Positions 33,765 to 43,200 of a DNA stretch of 64,000 bases are shown here, one piece after another. The DNA is from Corallococcus macrosporus DSM 14697. Its GTDB lineage: Bacteria > Myxococcota > Myxococcia > Myxococcales > Myxococcaceae. Position 1 is the stretch's first letter; each line of letters opens with the position of its first letter. Under the pieces are notes generated by a model that searched no databases, was not told the DNA's origin, and was given only the letters and a program-made list of their open reading frames with translations. The stretch covers positions 8,528,001-8,592,000 of the forward strand of contig NZ_CP022203.1 in assembly GCF_002305895.1 (NCBI RefSeq), given 5' to 3'. The position numbers and the translations under genes are program-made.

Positions 33765-35287
33765 CGACTTCTCCCGGTGACGAAGTTCATCGGGACTCTG
33801 TACTCCTTCATGTTCTCCGCAACGATGTTCAGGACTTGGCGCCTCGTCAATCTCTGGGCAGCCAAGCTTTCCGCTTCACGCAGAGCCTCCATGATCATGC
33901 GGTTCCACTCTCCGGGCCATGTGCGTCCTAGCTTCCAGTTCCCCCCACCGTGAATCGCCTCGTGGTGGGCCTGCTCCAGTCGGACACAGAACTGGTCGAT
34001 GTCCATGTCACCCTTGAAGCCGCGCCGCTCGAACCACTCGCGGTGCTCCTTCGGTAGGACGTGATGCTTCGGTGCACTGGACATGCCTGCACCGGCTCTG
34101 CCCGTCACCCGCATACCGCGCACTTCGGGGCTGTCCCCCAGCGCTTCACGCACGCCCTCGGGCAAGTCCTGGTTCGCCTGGGCCATCATCACCTGCCCGC
34201 CGTGGATGCGGACTGCGGCGCTCACGGCTGGGAGGGAGAGGACGCCCGCCTGCACGAGCCTTCGCATCATCTCCACCCACTCCGCCGAGACGACGAGCCG
34301 CGAGCCCGCCATGACGCCCCCCGAGCTCATGACGAGCCCCATGCCGAGCGTCGTGGAGGCTGCTGGGGGTGGCCGAGGGAGCGACATGTTCAGCGTGGAA
34401 ATCAGGGCGAGCAGTTCCATCACCTGCGCCGCCACCATGACTTTGCCGCCCACCTCCATGGCCGAGCGCGCCTCCCGACGAATCGTGTCGAACTCGTGGG
34501 TCAGCTCCCCCATCAGCACGGGCATCGCGGTCGCCGCCGCCTCGATGCGCTCCGAGTCCCCCGAGGCGAGGTCCGCCAGCGTCGGCGTCATCCTGCTTTG
34601 AACTCGATGCAGGTCCGCGAACAGCTTCTCGGAGCCGCACATGGGACAGTCGCGGAGCACGGCGTCAGCGAGTTGCAGGAAATCCACCCACGTGGCCAGC
34701 AACAGCGTTCCGAACATCGCGGCCTGGAGCCGGGGCCCTGTCAGTTGGAGGATGCCCAGCTCCATTCCTGAATCCCCCACCTCCGACGCCACTCCCGCCA
34801 GCGCCGTGGCACTCCCCAGCGTCCCCCGGAGCCACGTCAGTTGCTTGGAGCCGTGGTCGAGATAGCGCGTGAAGACGCCGTCGAGTCCCCGGCCCCCGAG
34901 AGAGGTAGGACGCGACGCAAGTCGAGAGCGCGCGGCTTCGATGCCCTCCAGGGAGCGCTTCACCTCTGCGATGGCGTCGAGGGTTGCCTGACGCACGGCT
35001 GCGGCGCTCCGCACTCCACCTCCGACAGCTACGGACGCGGTGCCAGTTGCGTCGTGTCGTGGGCTCAAATTCCGCCACAACCGTTGCTGGGCTTCGGGCC
35101 CGGAGATTGAGAATGGAGAAGCGTCCGACACACGTGGAGGCTCATCGTTTGGCGTGTGCTCCCACGCGGAGGACGGGGCCACGCGCGGCGCGGCGTACAG
35201 CGTTCCGCCAAGCCCGGAGGCATGCGCCATCGCAGCGCCCCCTGTGGCCAACATCGCCACCACCCACAGCAGGACGTCAGCGCGCAT
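33761..35287 (-). CDS. secreted DUF2380/SitA-like toxin candidate with HH-type nuclease-like C-terminus
   Basis: A 508-residue exported protein. The start (MRADVLLWVVAMLATGGAAMAHASG) is a signal peptide without an obvious lipobox. The long middle region is helical and Ala-rich. The last about 110 residues (PKHHVLPKEHREWFERRGF, then HHEAIHGGGNWKL and TWPGEWNRMIME) show the His-His plus H..IHGGGxW pattern of the myxobacterial paralogous DUF2380 family, which includes toxins delivered between sibling cells by outer-membrane exchange. This arrangement resembles HNH/AHH-type nucleases. The ATG overlaps the upstream outer-membrane-protein frame by 11 bp. It is followed by a coupled small gene. Toxicity is inference. 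Note the lack of a lipidation cysteine, which known SitA proteins have. Confidence 0.65.
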   Translation of the reverse strand: MRADVLLWVVAMLATGGAAMAHASGLGGTLYAAPRVAPSSAWEHTPNDEPPRVSDASPFSISGPEAQQRLWRNLSPRHDATGTASVAVGGGVRSAAAVRQATLDAIAEVKRSLEGIEAARSRLASRPTSLGGRGLDGVFTRYLDHGSKQLTWLRGTLGSATALAGVASEVGDSGMELGILQLTGPRLQAAMFGTLLLATWVDFLQLADAVLRDCPMCGSEKLFADLHRVQSRMTPTLADLASGDSERIEAAATAMPVLMGELTHEFDTIRREARSAMEVGGKVMVAAQVMELLALISTLNMSLPRPPPAASTTLGMGLVMSSGGVMAGSRLVVSAEWVEMMRRLVQAGVLSLPAVSAAVRIHGGQVMMAQANQDLPEGVREALGDSPEVRGMRVTGRAGAGMSSAPKHHVLPKEHREWFERRGFKGDMDIDQFCVRLEQAHHEAIHGGGNWKLGRTWPGEWNRMIMEALREAESLAAQRLTRRQVLNIVAENMKEYRVPMNFVTGRSR

Positions 35288-36625
35288 TGTCCACCCCCAG
35301 GCCCACCGACGCAAAAGCCCCCGGCCGCAGCGCCCCTTCCACCGTGGGGAAGAGCAGCGTGCCTCCCGTCCCCATCGCGTAGAGCTTCCCTCCCAGGAAT
35401 CTCCAGCGCACTTCCGCCGCTCCCAGGTAGCGCACCCCGGGTTGCCCCATGCCGACGCCCAGGCCCTTCAACGCCACTTCCAGGCTGCGCTCGAAGAGCT
35501 GCACCGCCACGCGCCCGTCCACGTCGAAGCGCCCCCAGGAGAACGCCTCCGCGCCCAGCGACAGCTTCAGGTGCTTGTTGAGGCCCCTGTAGCTGACGGC
35601 GTCCCAGCCCACTTCGGCCTCACCGAATGCGGAGTAGCCGTCCGGGAAGCCAGCATTCGCGAGCGGTACGCCCTCCGTGCCCGCGGCTGGAAGCGCGCCA
35701 GCTCGTAGTCCGCTCCGAAGAAGCCTTGCCGGAAGCCGCCTTGCTGGCGCCGCGCCTCCAGCCGCAACCGCAGGTGGAGTGTCTCCGTCCGCGTGTCCAG
35801 CCCCGCGCCCGCGACAGCCCCCCATGCGCCGCCCTCGCCAGGACGTCCGCCCCACCCAGCAATCACGTGGACCTCATGGTCAGGCCGCAACAACACCCCC
35901 GCCGTTGCGTCCAGGTGCGCCAGCGTCACCGAGGCCGCGCGTCCACCTGCCCGTCCCCAGTCATGCACGGCGGACACCGCGAGCGTGTAACGGCCCCGCT
36001 GCTTCGGCTGGCCAAAGAGGATGTGCTCCATGTCCAGGGCCACCTCCGCGCCCATCAGCCGCGCGCCCAGCACGTCGGAGGCGAAGGCTTCCGTGTAGAG
36101 GGGGCCAGCCTCGCCAGTGAAGATGCCTCCCGCCGGGTGGTAGTCGGGATTCGTGCGGTTGGAGTAGCGGCGGACCAGATGCCCGGAGAGGAGCCGGTGT
36201 TCCTCCAGGGGCCCAAACCAGATACCCACGGGCGCGTTGTCCGAGCCGAACTTGAGGCCACGGACGAGCCGCCCCCAGTCCGAGAGGGAGTCCCAGTCCT
36301 CACGCCGCACAATCCCCACGCCCTCACCACCGCCCCACATCCGGAAGCGCACGGGCGCCCCCACGTTGACGCCGAATTCGGGGCCACCGTCGATGATGAG
36401 CGTGGGCTCCACCTGGATGAAGCCGTCGTCACCACCAGCGCCCGCGCGAGGAAGCAGAGCGAACGCCGTCGCCTCCAGGCGCGTCAGGTAGTGCCACCTG
36501 CGCGGGGGCGAAGCCGTTGCGGTGGATGAGGTCTCTTCCTCGGACAAGGGAGGCTCCGAGGCCCATCCCTTCATCGGTAACAGCAACAGCAGCAGCGCGG
36601 CCAGACACCTTCGCTTCCTGTGCAT
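35277..36625 (-). pseudogene. outer-membrane beta-barrel-like protein with frameshift
   Basis: An exported protein with a signal peptide (MHRKRRCLAALLLLLLPMKGWASEPP) and long alternating beta-strands typical of an outer-membrane barrel. The first about 315 codons read in one frame to about 35685 (GADYELARFQP). The barrel continues in another frame (GVPLANAGFPDGYSAFGEAEVGWD) to the stop at 35277. One base change in the GC-rich junction near 35680-35695 would restore a protein of about 448 residues. It is the first gene of the toxin cassette and overlaps the toxin-like gene start by 11 bp. In SitA loci a helper gene (SitB) often lies next to the toxin, but I cannot equate this one with it. The shift may be a sequencing error. 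Confidence 0.65.
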
Positions 36626-36648
36626 ACACGCCTCCTAACACTACTGCG

Positions 36649-37048
36649 TCAGGGGCCCGAGGGGTGGACGGGGAGGCCGAGCAGGCGACGAGAGGTGCGG
36701 TGCTGGTTGGCGCGGTGGCAGGTGGGGCAGCGCGGCAACCAGGTGGCAATCACCCGCGCCATCGCGAGTCGTGCGGTGATGAAGCTGTCGTGGAAGTGGC
36801 GCTCAGGCCGAGAGGGGCTGCACGTGGGCTTCAGCCGCCCTTCGGGCCGAGGGGGAAAACGCCGCGTGCGTTCGGCCACGAGGAAGGCGTAGCAGCACAG
36901 CGCGACGGAGACATGGTGATGCCAGCCCGGGAAGCGGCGGCCTTCGTTTGAGGAAGCCCGTGTCGTCCACAATCCACGCTTCCACCGAATCCCGCCGCGT
37001 CATCGCCTCCAGCGCGTACCTCGCCGATTTGCTGGAAGTACTTCTCAA
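36649..37048 (-). pseudogene. internally deleted IS701-type DDE transposase remnant
   Basis: Two pieces of one transposase are joined near 36950. The upstream piece (ARYALEAMTRRDSVEAWIVDDTGFLK) contains the first catalytic Asp region of IS701/IS4-like enzymes. The downstream piece, in another frame, begins EGRRFPGWHHHVSVALCCYAFLVAERTRRFPP, the conserved C-terminal E-region with GWHHH, and runs to LPRCPTCHRAN. About 200 residues between them, including the second Asp, are missing. No terminal inverted repeats were found. It cannot encode a working transposase. Confidence 0.8.
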
Positions 37049-37074
37049 GCCGCTACACCGCAGCCGCGTTCATG

Positions 37075-37364
37075 AAGGAGTCCATACCTCCTTCGTTAGC
37101 TGGCACGACCTGCGGCACACCTATGGCAGCCACCTCGCCATGCGCGGCGTCCCCCTGAAGGTCATCCAGGAGTTGATGGGCCACGCCACCATCGACATGA
37201 CGATGCGGTACGCCCACCTCTCCCCAGAGACACGCGAGAACGCCGTGCAGCAACTCGAGCAGCCCAGCCCCTTCCAACAGGCCGCTTCGGGTCACACCAC
37301 CGAAGGGGCACACTGGGGGCACACGCCTGCACCACGGCAATGGAGCACCCCAGCAAGCCTTTGA
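37075..37364 (+). pseudogene. tyrosine recombinase (integrase) catalytic-end remnant
   Basis: The C-terminal catalytic part of a phage-type integrase: HDLRHTYGSHLAMRG (Arg box II with His), LMGHATIDMTMRYAHL (second His and the nucleophile Tyr), then a tail of about 50 residues. The first catalytic Arg, the core-binding domain and the N-terminus are absent: sequence upstream of about 37090 is unrelated and merges with the transposase remnant. The reading frame ends 28 bp before the right direct repeat, the usual place for an integrase next to its attachment site. Confidence 0.85.
37304..37323 (+). repeat. 20-bp internal repeat, right copy
   Basis: Identical to 33234-33253, located in the 3' coding end of the integrase remnant (EGAHWGH) and 69 bases left of the right direct repeat. 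Confidence 0.6.
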
Positions 37365-37390
37365 TATTGATGGGCGACTGACGACCTCGA

Positions 37391-38140
37391 CTACTCGATG
37401 ACGAAGGTGAGCGTCACCCGCGCCTGCACCGTCTGCTCCTCCGGCTGGATGGGCGTGGACATCGCCCGGCCATCCGCCGCGGCCTCCGTCATCGCGAAGC
37501 GCGCCGGGTAGAACTGCGGGGGCTCCGCCACCGTGCTCGCGTCGAGCACCGTCCCCAGCTTCGCGTTCAGCGACGCGGCCAGCACCTCCGCCGACTTGCG
37601 CGCCCGCGCCACCGCCTGCCGCAGCGCCTCACCCTGCACCGCCTCCTGGCGGCTCAGACCGAAGCGCACCGAGTCCACCCGGTTCGCGCCCGCAGCCAGG
37701 GCCTTGTCCAGCAGGGGGCCCACGCGCGACAGGTCCTTCACGTGGACACTCACCAGGTTGCTCACCCGGTAGCCCCGCAGCTTCGGCTCCGTCTGGTTGG
37801 GGAGCGGCGGCGCGTAGTCCGGGTACACCGAGTAGTTGCGCGTCTGGATGTCCCGCTTGGCGATGCCCGCGGACGTCAGCGCCGCAATCACCTTCTCCAT
37901 GCGCTTCGCGTTCTGCTCGCCCGCCGCCTTCACGTTGGGCGCCAGCGTCTCCACCGCCACGTCGATGAAGGCCTCGTCGGGCTGCGCCTTCACCTCGCCC
38001 GTGCCCTCCACGCGAATCGTCCGCGCGTTCACCAGGGACTGCGCGCGCGGCGCCGGGACGGGCTGAGGCTGCGCGACGGCCGTCACGCCAGTGAACAACA
38101 TCGCGGTCAGCAACACGCTACGAACAGGTCGGGCAAACAT
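37391..38140 (-). CDS. SIMPL-domain exported protein (DUF541)
   Basis: A 249-residue exported protein with a signal peptide (VLLTAMLFTGVTAVAQ). The body is a full SIMPL domain: RTIRVEGTGEVKAQPDEAFIDVAVET at the start, NAKRMEKVIAALTSAGIAKRDIQTRNYSVYP in the middle and the RVTLTFVIE end strand. SIMPL proteins are periplasmic or outer-membrane proteins of poorly known role, linked to oxidative stress in other bacteria. The 3' end served as integration target for the 4.3-kb element on its left, and the last codons seem to be supplied by the element or duplicated by it. Confidence 0.92.
   Translation of the reverse strand: MFARPVRSVLLTAMLFTGVTAVAQPQPVPAPRAQSLVNARTIRVEGTGEVKAQPDEAFIDVAVETLAPNVKAAGEQNAKRMEKVIAALTSAGIAKRDIQTRNYSVYPDYAPPLPNQTEPKLRGYRVSNLVSVHVKDLSRVGPLLDKALAAGANRVDSVRFGLSRQEAVQGEALRQAVARARKSAEVLAASLNAKLGTVLDASTVAEPPQFYPARFAMTEAAADGRAMSTPIQPEEQTVQARVTLTFVIE
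37392..37424 (+). repeat. right direct repeat (attR-like) at the SIMPL gene 3' end
   Basis: The intact-gene copy of the 33-bp direct repeat, covering the last ten codons and part of the stop of the SIMPL gene. Its partner is at 33079-33111, so the element left the target gene functional by carrying its own copy of the 3' end. Confidence 0.85.
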
Positions 38141-38295
38141 GGGGCCTCCTCAGGCATGGGCCGCTGCGGGCTCGTACTGCAACGTCCTTACCCCTTGGAA
38201 CGGCCGCCCTCTGGCGGCATTCACTTTCCCCACGCCATCGCCCGGAGCGCTCCCTCCCCCACGCGGAGAGAAGGAGCGCCAGGCCCGGCGGAGTG

Positions 38296-38931
38296 TTACG
38301 GACTGGCGGCTTCGGCGCCCGTCATCTCGCGCACCACCTGACGGGGGCCCCGGCCCGCGACGGAGCGCACCTTCGTGGTGGCCTTGCGCCGCGCGGCCCG
38401 CAGCGCGTCCCGCCCCATGTCCATCACCGCCGACACCGCGCCCGCGACCAGGTTGGCCGGCGGCGTGTCCGGCGCCATCGGGTGCGGCCGCGTGGGCGCC
38501 CCCTTCCGCGCCATCTCCAGCACGTCGCCCATCGTCCGGAGCTCCTGCGGACGGAAGACCTTCTTCAGCGCCGGGAAGAGCTGGCCCTCCTCCTGGAGCA
38601 CGTGCGCGCGCACGTTCTCCATCAGCACCTGCACCTTCGCGTCGAAGCGCTCCGCCTCCGGCGACATGCCATCCAGCTCCGCCAGCAGCCACTTCACCAC
38701 GTGGTGCTCCTCCAGGAAGCGCAGCACCTCCGGCCCCAGCTCCTCCGAGCGCGAGCGCACCGCCGGGTAGAACACCTGCTCCTCGATGACCGCGTGCACG
38801 GACAGCTCGGTGACCAACTGGTCCACCAGCCGGCGCTTCAGCTTGTGGGCGTTGGGGCCCGCCTTCTCGAACTTCCGGAACAACTGCTCCACCGTCTTGT
38901 GGTCCGCCTTCAGCAACGCGATGGCATCCAT
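38296..38931 (-). CDS. hemerythrin HHE-domain protein
   Basis: A 211-residue protein whose first about 140 residues are a four-helix hemerythrin-like domain. The iron ligand candidates are in LLKADHKTVEQLF, ELSVHAVIEEQVFYPAV, FLEEHHVVKWLL and VRAHVLQEEGQLFPAL (the H..E and H-E pairs of the HHE family). The C-terminal 60 residues are basic (RAARRKATTKVRSVAGRGPRQVV) and may bind nucleic acid or membrane. The start at 38931 has GGAGG eight bases upstream. A role in oxygen, NO or iron sensing is the family expectation. The divergent flavin/2Fe-2S reductase gene could be functionally linked, but the sequence does not show this. Confidence 0.9.
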   Translation of the reverse strand: MDAIALLKADHKTVEQLFRKFEKAGPNAHKLKRRLVDQLVTELSVHAVIEEQVFYPAVRSRSEELGPEVLRFLEEHHVVKWLLAELDGMSPEAERFDAKVQVLMENVRAHVLQEEGQLFPALKKVFRPQELRTMGDVLEMARKGAPTRPHPMAPDTPPANLVAGAVSAVMDMGRDALRAARRKATTKVRSVAGRGPRQVVREMTGAEAASP

Positions 38932-39276
38932 GGATTCACCTCCAAGAGAGTCGTTGGCCGCTCCGGGAGCGTCCCGAGCGCCGCCTCTCTGGCGCAGCGC
39001 GGCATGCCCAGCATGGTGGTGATGGCGCCGCATGGATGCCGGGACGACCTGAAGACAGCCGGGCCGGACGGCTGCTCCCCAGGCGGACAAGCGGCGCGCG
39101 GACACGGCGCGGACTCAGGGCGGCGCGCGCGCCCCCTCCGCACCGCCTGGGACGTGACGGGCGCCGAGACTCCCGGGCAATCACCCGTGGGCGTTCCGCG
39201 GCCCAATGTCCGTGCCACCGTCCCCCGGATGGATGGGGGTGCGTCGCTTTGGAGACTGGGGAAGGGGAGCACCGTG
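38932..39276 (+). other. divergent intergenic region
   Basis: A 345-bp gap between the hemerythrin and reductase genes, which read outward from it. It should contain both promoters. I see no further gene and no inverted repeat that I would call an operator. Confidence 0.4.
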
Positions 39277-40248
39277 ATGAATGACATCCTGCGGGTCCGG
39301 GTCGCGCGCATCACTCGCGAGGCCGAGGACATCCTGTCGTACGAGCTGGTCGCGGCGGAGGGCAGCCCCCTGCCCCCCTTCGAGGCCGGTGCCCACCTGG
39401 AGGTCCACGTCCCGGGCCCGGGAGACTTCAAGCGCTCGTATTCACTCTGCAACGACCCGGAGGAGGCCCACCGCTACGTCATCGCCGTGGCCCGGGACGC
39501 CAGGGGGCGCGGGGGCTCGCGCGCCATGCATGAGCGGGTGCACGAAGGGGACGTGCTGGAGGTGAGGGCGCCCCGCAACAACTTCCCGCTCCTGTTCGCG
39601 CGCGGCTACGTGCTCGTGGCGGGGGGCATTGGCATCACGCCCATCCTGTCCATGGCGCGCATGCTCCAGCGCACCAGCGCGGAGTACACGCTGTACTACT
39701 GCGCGCGAGCGCCCGGCCGCGCCGCCTTCCACGAGCTGCTCTCCCAGCCGCCCTTCGCCGAGCGCGTGCGCTTCTCCTTCGACGGCGGCGACCCGAGCCA
39801 GGGGCTGGACGTGAAGGCCCTGCTGGCCACGCGCCTGCCAGGGGCGCGGCTGTACTGCTGCGGCCCTTCCGGGCTGATGAAGGCCGTGCGCGACGCCGCC
39901 ACCCTGCACCGCTGGCCCTGGGAGAAGGTGCACTTCGAGTCCTTCACCGCCGAGGGCGCCAGCGCCGCCTCGGGCCGGGAGGAGCAGGGCTTCGAGGTGA
40001 CCATCCGCAGCACGGGGCAGGTGCTGCAGGTGCCCGCGGGGCAGTCGGTGCTCAACGTGCTGCGCCGCAATGGGGTGCGCATCCCGAGCGACTGCGAGGC
40101 AGGCACGTGCGGCACCTGCGTCACGCGCGTCTGCGATGGCCAGCCCGACCACCGCGACACCTTCTTCCAGACGGAGCCCGCGGGTGACCAGCGCATGCTC
40201 GTCTGCGTGTCGCGCGCCCGCTCCAAGCGGCTGGTGCTGGACCTCTGA
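39277..40248 (+). CDS. flavin/NAD/[2Fe-2S] oxygenase reductase (VanB/phthalate dioxygenase reductase type)
   Basis: A 323-residue electron-transfer protein. The FMN-binding barrel has FKRSYSLCNDP (RxYSL), the NAD domain has VAGGIGITPILSMARML and YCCGPSGLM, and the C-terminal plant-type ferredoxin domain has CEAGTCGTC plus a later Cys in MLVCVS, together the four ligands of a [2Fe-2S] cluster. It passes electrons from NAD(P)H to a Rieske-type oxygenase. No oxygenase component is visible nearby, so the partner is unknown. The ATG at 39277 follows a GAAGGGGAG site. Family members usually have about 310-330 residues, so it is complete. Confidence 0.93.
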   Translation: MNDILRVRVARITREAEDILSYELVAAEGSPLPPFEAGAHLEVHVPGPGDFKRSYSLCNDPEEAHRYVIAVARDARGRGGSRAMHERVHEGDVLEVRAPRNNFPLLFARGYVLVAGGIGITPILSMARMLQRTSAEYTLYYCARAPGRAAFHELLSQPPFAERVRFSFDGGDPSQGLDVKALLATRLPGARLYCCGPSGLMKAVRDAATLHRWPWEKVHFESFTAEGASAASGREEQGFEVTIRSTGQVLQVPAGQSVLNVLRRNGVRIPSDCEAGTCGTCVTRVCDGQPDHRDTFFQTEPAGDQRMLVCVSRARSKRLVLDL

Positions 40249-40265
40249 CGTGGCCGGGCCGGGCG

Positions 40266-43200
40266 CTACGCCGCCCGGCCCGACGCCTCGCGGCGGGCAC
40301 GCGCCACTTCGGACCGGACGAGCTGACGCAGGGCCTCCGGGTCGAAGGGCTTCTCCACGCGCGGGTTGCCCACCCGCTCCAGGAACGTCCGCGCGGTGGC
40401 CGTGAAGGCGCCGCCCGTGATGAACACGATGCGCTCGGCCGCTCGCGGGTCCACCCGCGCGAGCGCGTCGTACAGGTCCATCCCCGTCATCTCCGGCATC
40501 ATCAAGTCACAGAGCACCACGTCGTAACGCGCCTCGGCCCCCGTCAGCAGCTCCAGTGCCCGCCGCGCGCTCACCAGCACCTCCACGTCGTTCTCCCGCG
40601 ACAGGGTGCGGCGGATGGCGCCGCTCACCAGCGCATCGTCGTCCACCACCAGCACCCGTCCTCGCGCCGCCTCCGGGGCTGGCGTCGCCTGGGGCTCCGG
40701 ACGGGCGCCGTGCATCGCGGGCGATTCGCCCGAGCCCGTCCCCCCCGAGGACAGGGCCGGCGCCGACGCCGCGGGCCCGTCCTCGGCCCGAGGCCGCGTC
40801 CGGACGGGCGTGTCCGCATTGGCGCCGGCCGGGGACGCGCCGCCACGCACCTCGCGGTCCGGGGAGGTGGACGGCGCCTCGCCAGACACCGCGTGGGTGG
40901 ACGCGGGTGCACCTTCCCCCGCCCCGCCCATGGACGGGCCCGTGTCCGGTGACGGCGACACGCCTCCTGGAGCATTGACGTCCTGCATGACCATCCGCCC
41001 CGCGTTCTCCTGGCCCGCCGCCAGGGTGTCGGAACCCGCTGCCTCGCCCGCCGTGCGCTTCGCATGCGGCGGCGGCGCGGACGCCGGCTGCCCAGGGGCC
41101 GTGTCCTCCGACGCGGCCCGCAGCGTCACGCGGAACACCGAGCCCCGCCCGGCCTCGCTGTCCACGGCGATGGTGCCGCCCATGGCCGTCAGGTAGGCGT
41201 GGCACAGCGACAGCCCCAGCCCCGTGCCCACCCCCACCGGCTTCGTCGTGTAGAAGGGGTCGAAGATGCGGCCGAGCAGCTCGGGCGAAATCCCGCTGCC
41301 CGTGTCACGCACCTCCGCCACCACCCGTCCATCCGGCCCCAGGCGCGTGACGAGCCGCACCTCGTTCGACTCCGCGTGCCCCTCCGGCAGGGCCTGCGCC
41401 GCGTTGATGAGCAGGTTGAGGAACACCTGCGCCAGGCGCGCCTCGTTCCCCTCCACGCGCGGCACGTCGCCGTAGTCGCGCACCAGCTTCGCGCGGGGGC
41501 GCAGCTCGCCCATGGCGATCTTCACCGCCGAGTCGAGCACCGCGTGCAGCGCCACCGGCCCCTGCTTCTCGTCATCCGGCCGGGAGAACATCTTCAGGTC
41601 CTGGACGATGCGCCGCACCCGGTCCGCGCCCAGCAGCGCCTCGCGCAGCGCCTGATTGACGTCCTTCAAGCGCGCGCCCACGTCGTCGCGCGTCCCGTCC
41701 AGCTCCCGCGCCAGCGCGTCCGCTTCATCGCTGGCGTGCTCCAGGTTCGACACGATGTACGCCAGCGGGTTGTTGATTTCGTGTCCCACGCCCGCCGCGA
41801 GCTGCCCCACCGCCGCCAGCCGGCCCGTCTGGACGAGCTGCGCCTGCGCCTGCCGGAGCGTGCGCATGTTCGCCTCCAGCTCCGCGTTGGCCCGCGCCAG
41901 CGCCTGCGTCCGGTCCTTCACGCGCTCCGCCAGCCACCGCTCGCGGTCCTTCAACTGCCCCACGCGCAGCAGGTACACGCTGACGCCCAGCACCCCCACG
42001 CCCAGCACGCACAGCAGCCAGAAGCCGGTGCGTTGCCACAGCTTCGCCTCCAGCACGACGTCCAGGGACACCGGCTCGGTCCACCCGTCGTCCCGGCCCT
42101 TCGCCTGGACCTCGAAGCGATAGCTGCCCGGCCGCAGGCTGTTGTACAGCGCCCGCCGCGCCTCCGCGTGCACCCAGGTGTCGTCGTGGCCCACCAGCCG
42201 GTAGCGGAAGGGCAGCCGCGCCGCGTCCACGGGCGTGAAGGCCGTGAAGCGAATCTCCAGCCGCGAGGCCCCCGGCTCCAGCTCCACCGGCCCCTCCACC
42301 GGCACCGGCTTGCCCTGCACGCGCACCTCTTCAATCCGCACCTCGGGCGGCTGCCGGCTCGCGCGCACCCGCACCGGGTCCACCACGATGGCGCCGCGCA
42401 GGTTGGTGAACCACAGCCGCCCGTCCTGCCCCCGCCACGCCGAAGGCTGCGTGTTGCCGTTGCACTCCGCGCTGCGCATGCCGTCGCGCGTGTCGAAGTC
42501 CAGCGTCGTCAGGCGCGGGCGCTCGCCATCCGCCACCGCCTCCAGGTCGCGCCGGGACACCCGGGACACGCCCTTGTTGCTGCTCATCCACAGCGAGCCG
42601 TCCCCGTCCGGCACCAGGCTGAACACCGCGTCGTCGTACAGTCCCTGCGCCATGGTCCAGCGCGCCCAGGTGTCATCGCGCCAGCGGCCCAGCCCCGTCT
42701 CCGTGCCCACCCACACCGTGCCGTCCGGGTCCGCGTGCAGCGCCAGCACCAAATCACCCGGCAGCCCGTCCTGCTGCGTGAAGCGCTGGAAGCCCTTCTG
42801 CTCGCCGTCCCAGCGCGCCAGCCCCGTGTCCGAGCCGAACCACACCCGGCCGCGCGCGTCCTCCACCATGACGATGATGGGGTTGGTGAAGCCCTGCTTC
42901 GGGCCGTACACCGTCACGCCGCCAGCGTGCAGCCGCGCCAGCCCCGTCTGCGTGCCCAGCCACGTGTTGCCCCGCGAGTCCACCAGGATGGCCGTCACCA
43001 CGTCATGCGGCAGCCCCTGCGCGCGCGACACCCGCGTGAAGCGCTGGCCGTCATACCGGTACGCGCCGTTGAGCGTGCCCACCCACAGCGTCCCGTCGGG
43101 GGCCTCGTGCATCGCGGGGATGACGCTCTCCGGCAGGCCCTGCTCGGCGCCCACGTGGTGGAACGTCTTGTCCTCGTACCGGAACAGGCCGCTGGTGGTG

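Noticed and set aside
33079-37424. Flanking repeats considered as insertion-sequence ends
   Set aside because: They are direct, not inverted, and match the coding end of a host gene, which fits site-specific integration rather than transposition.
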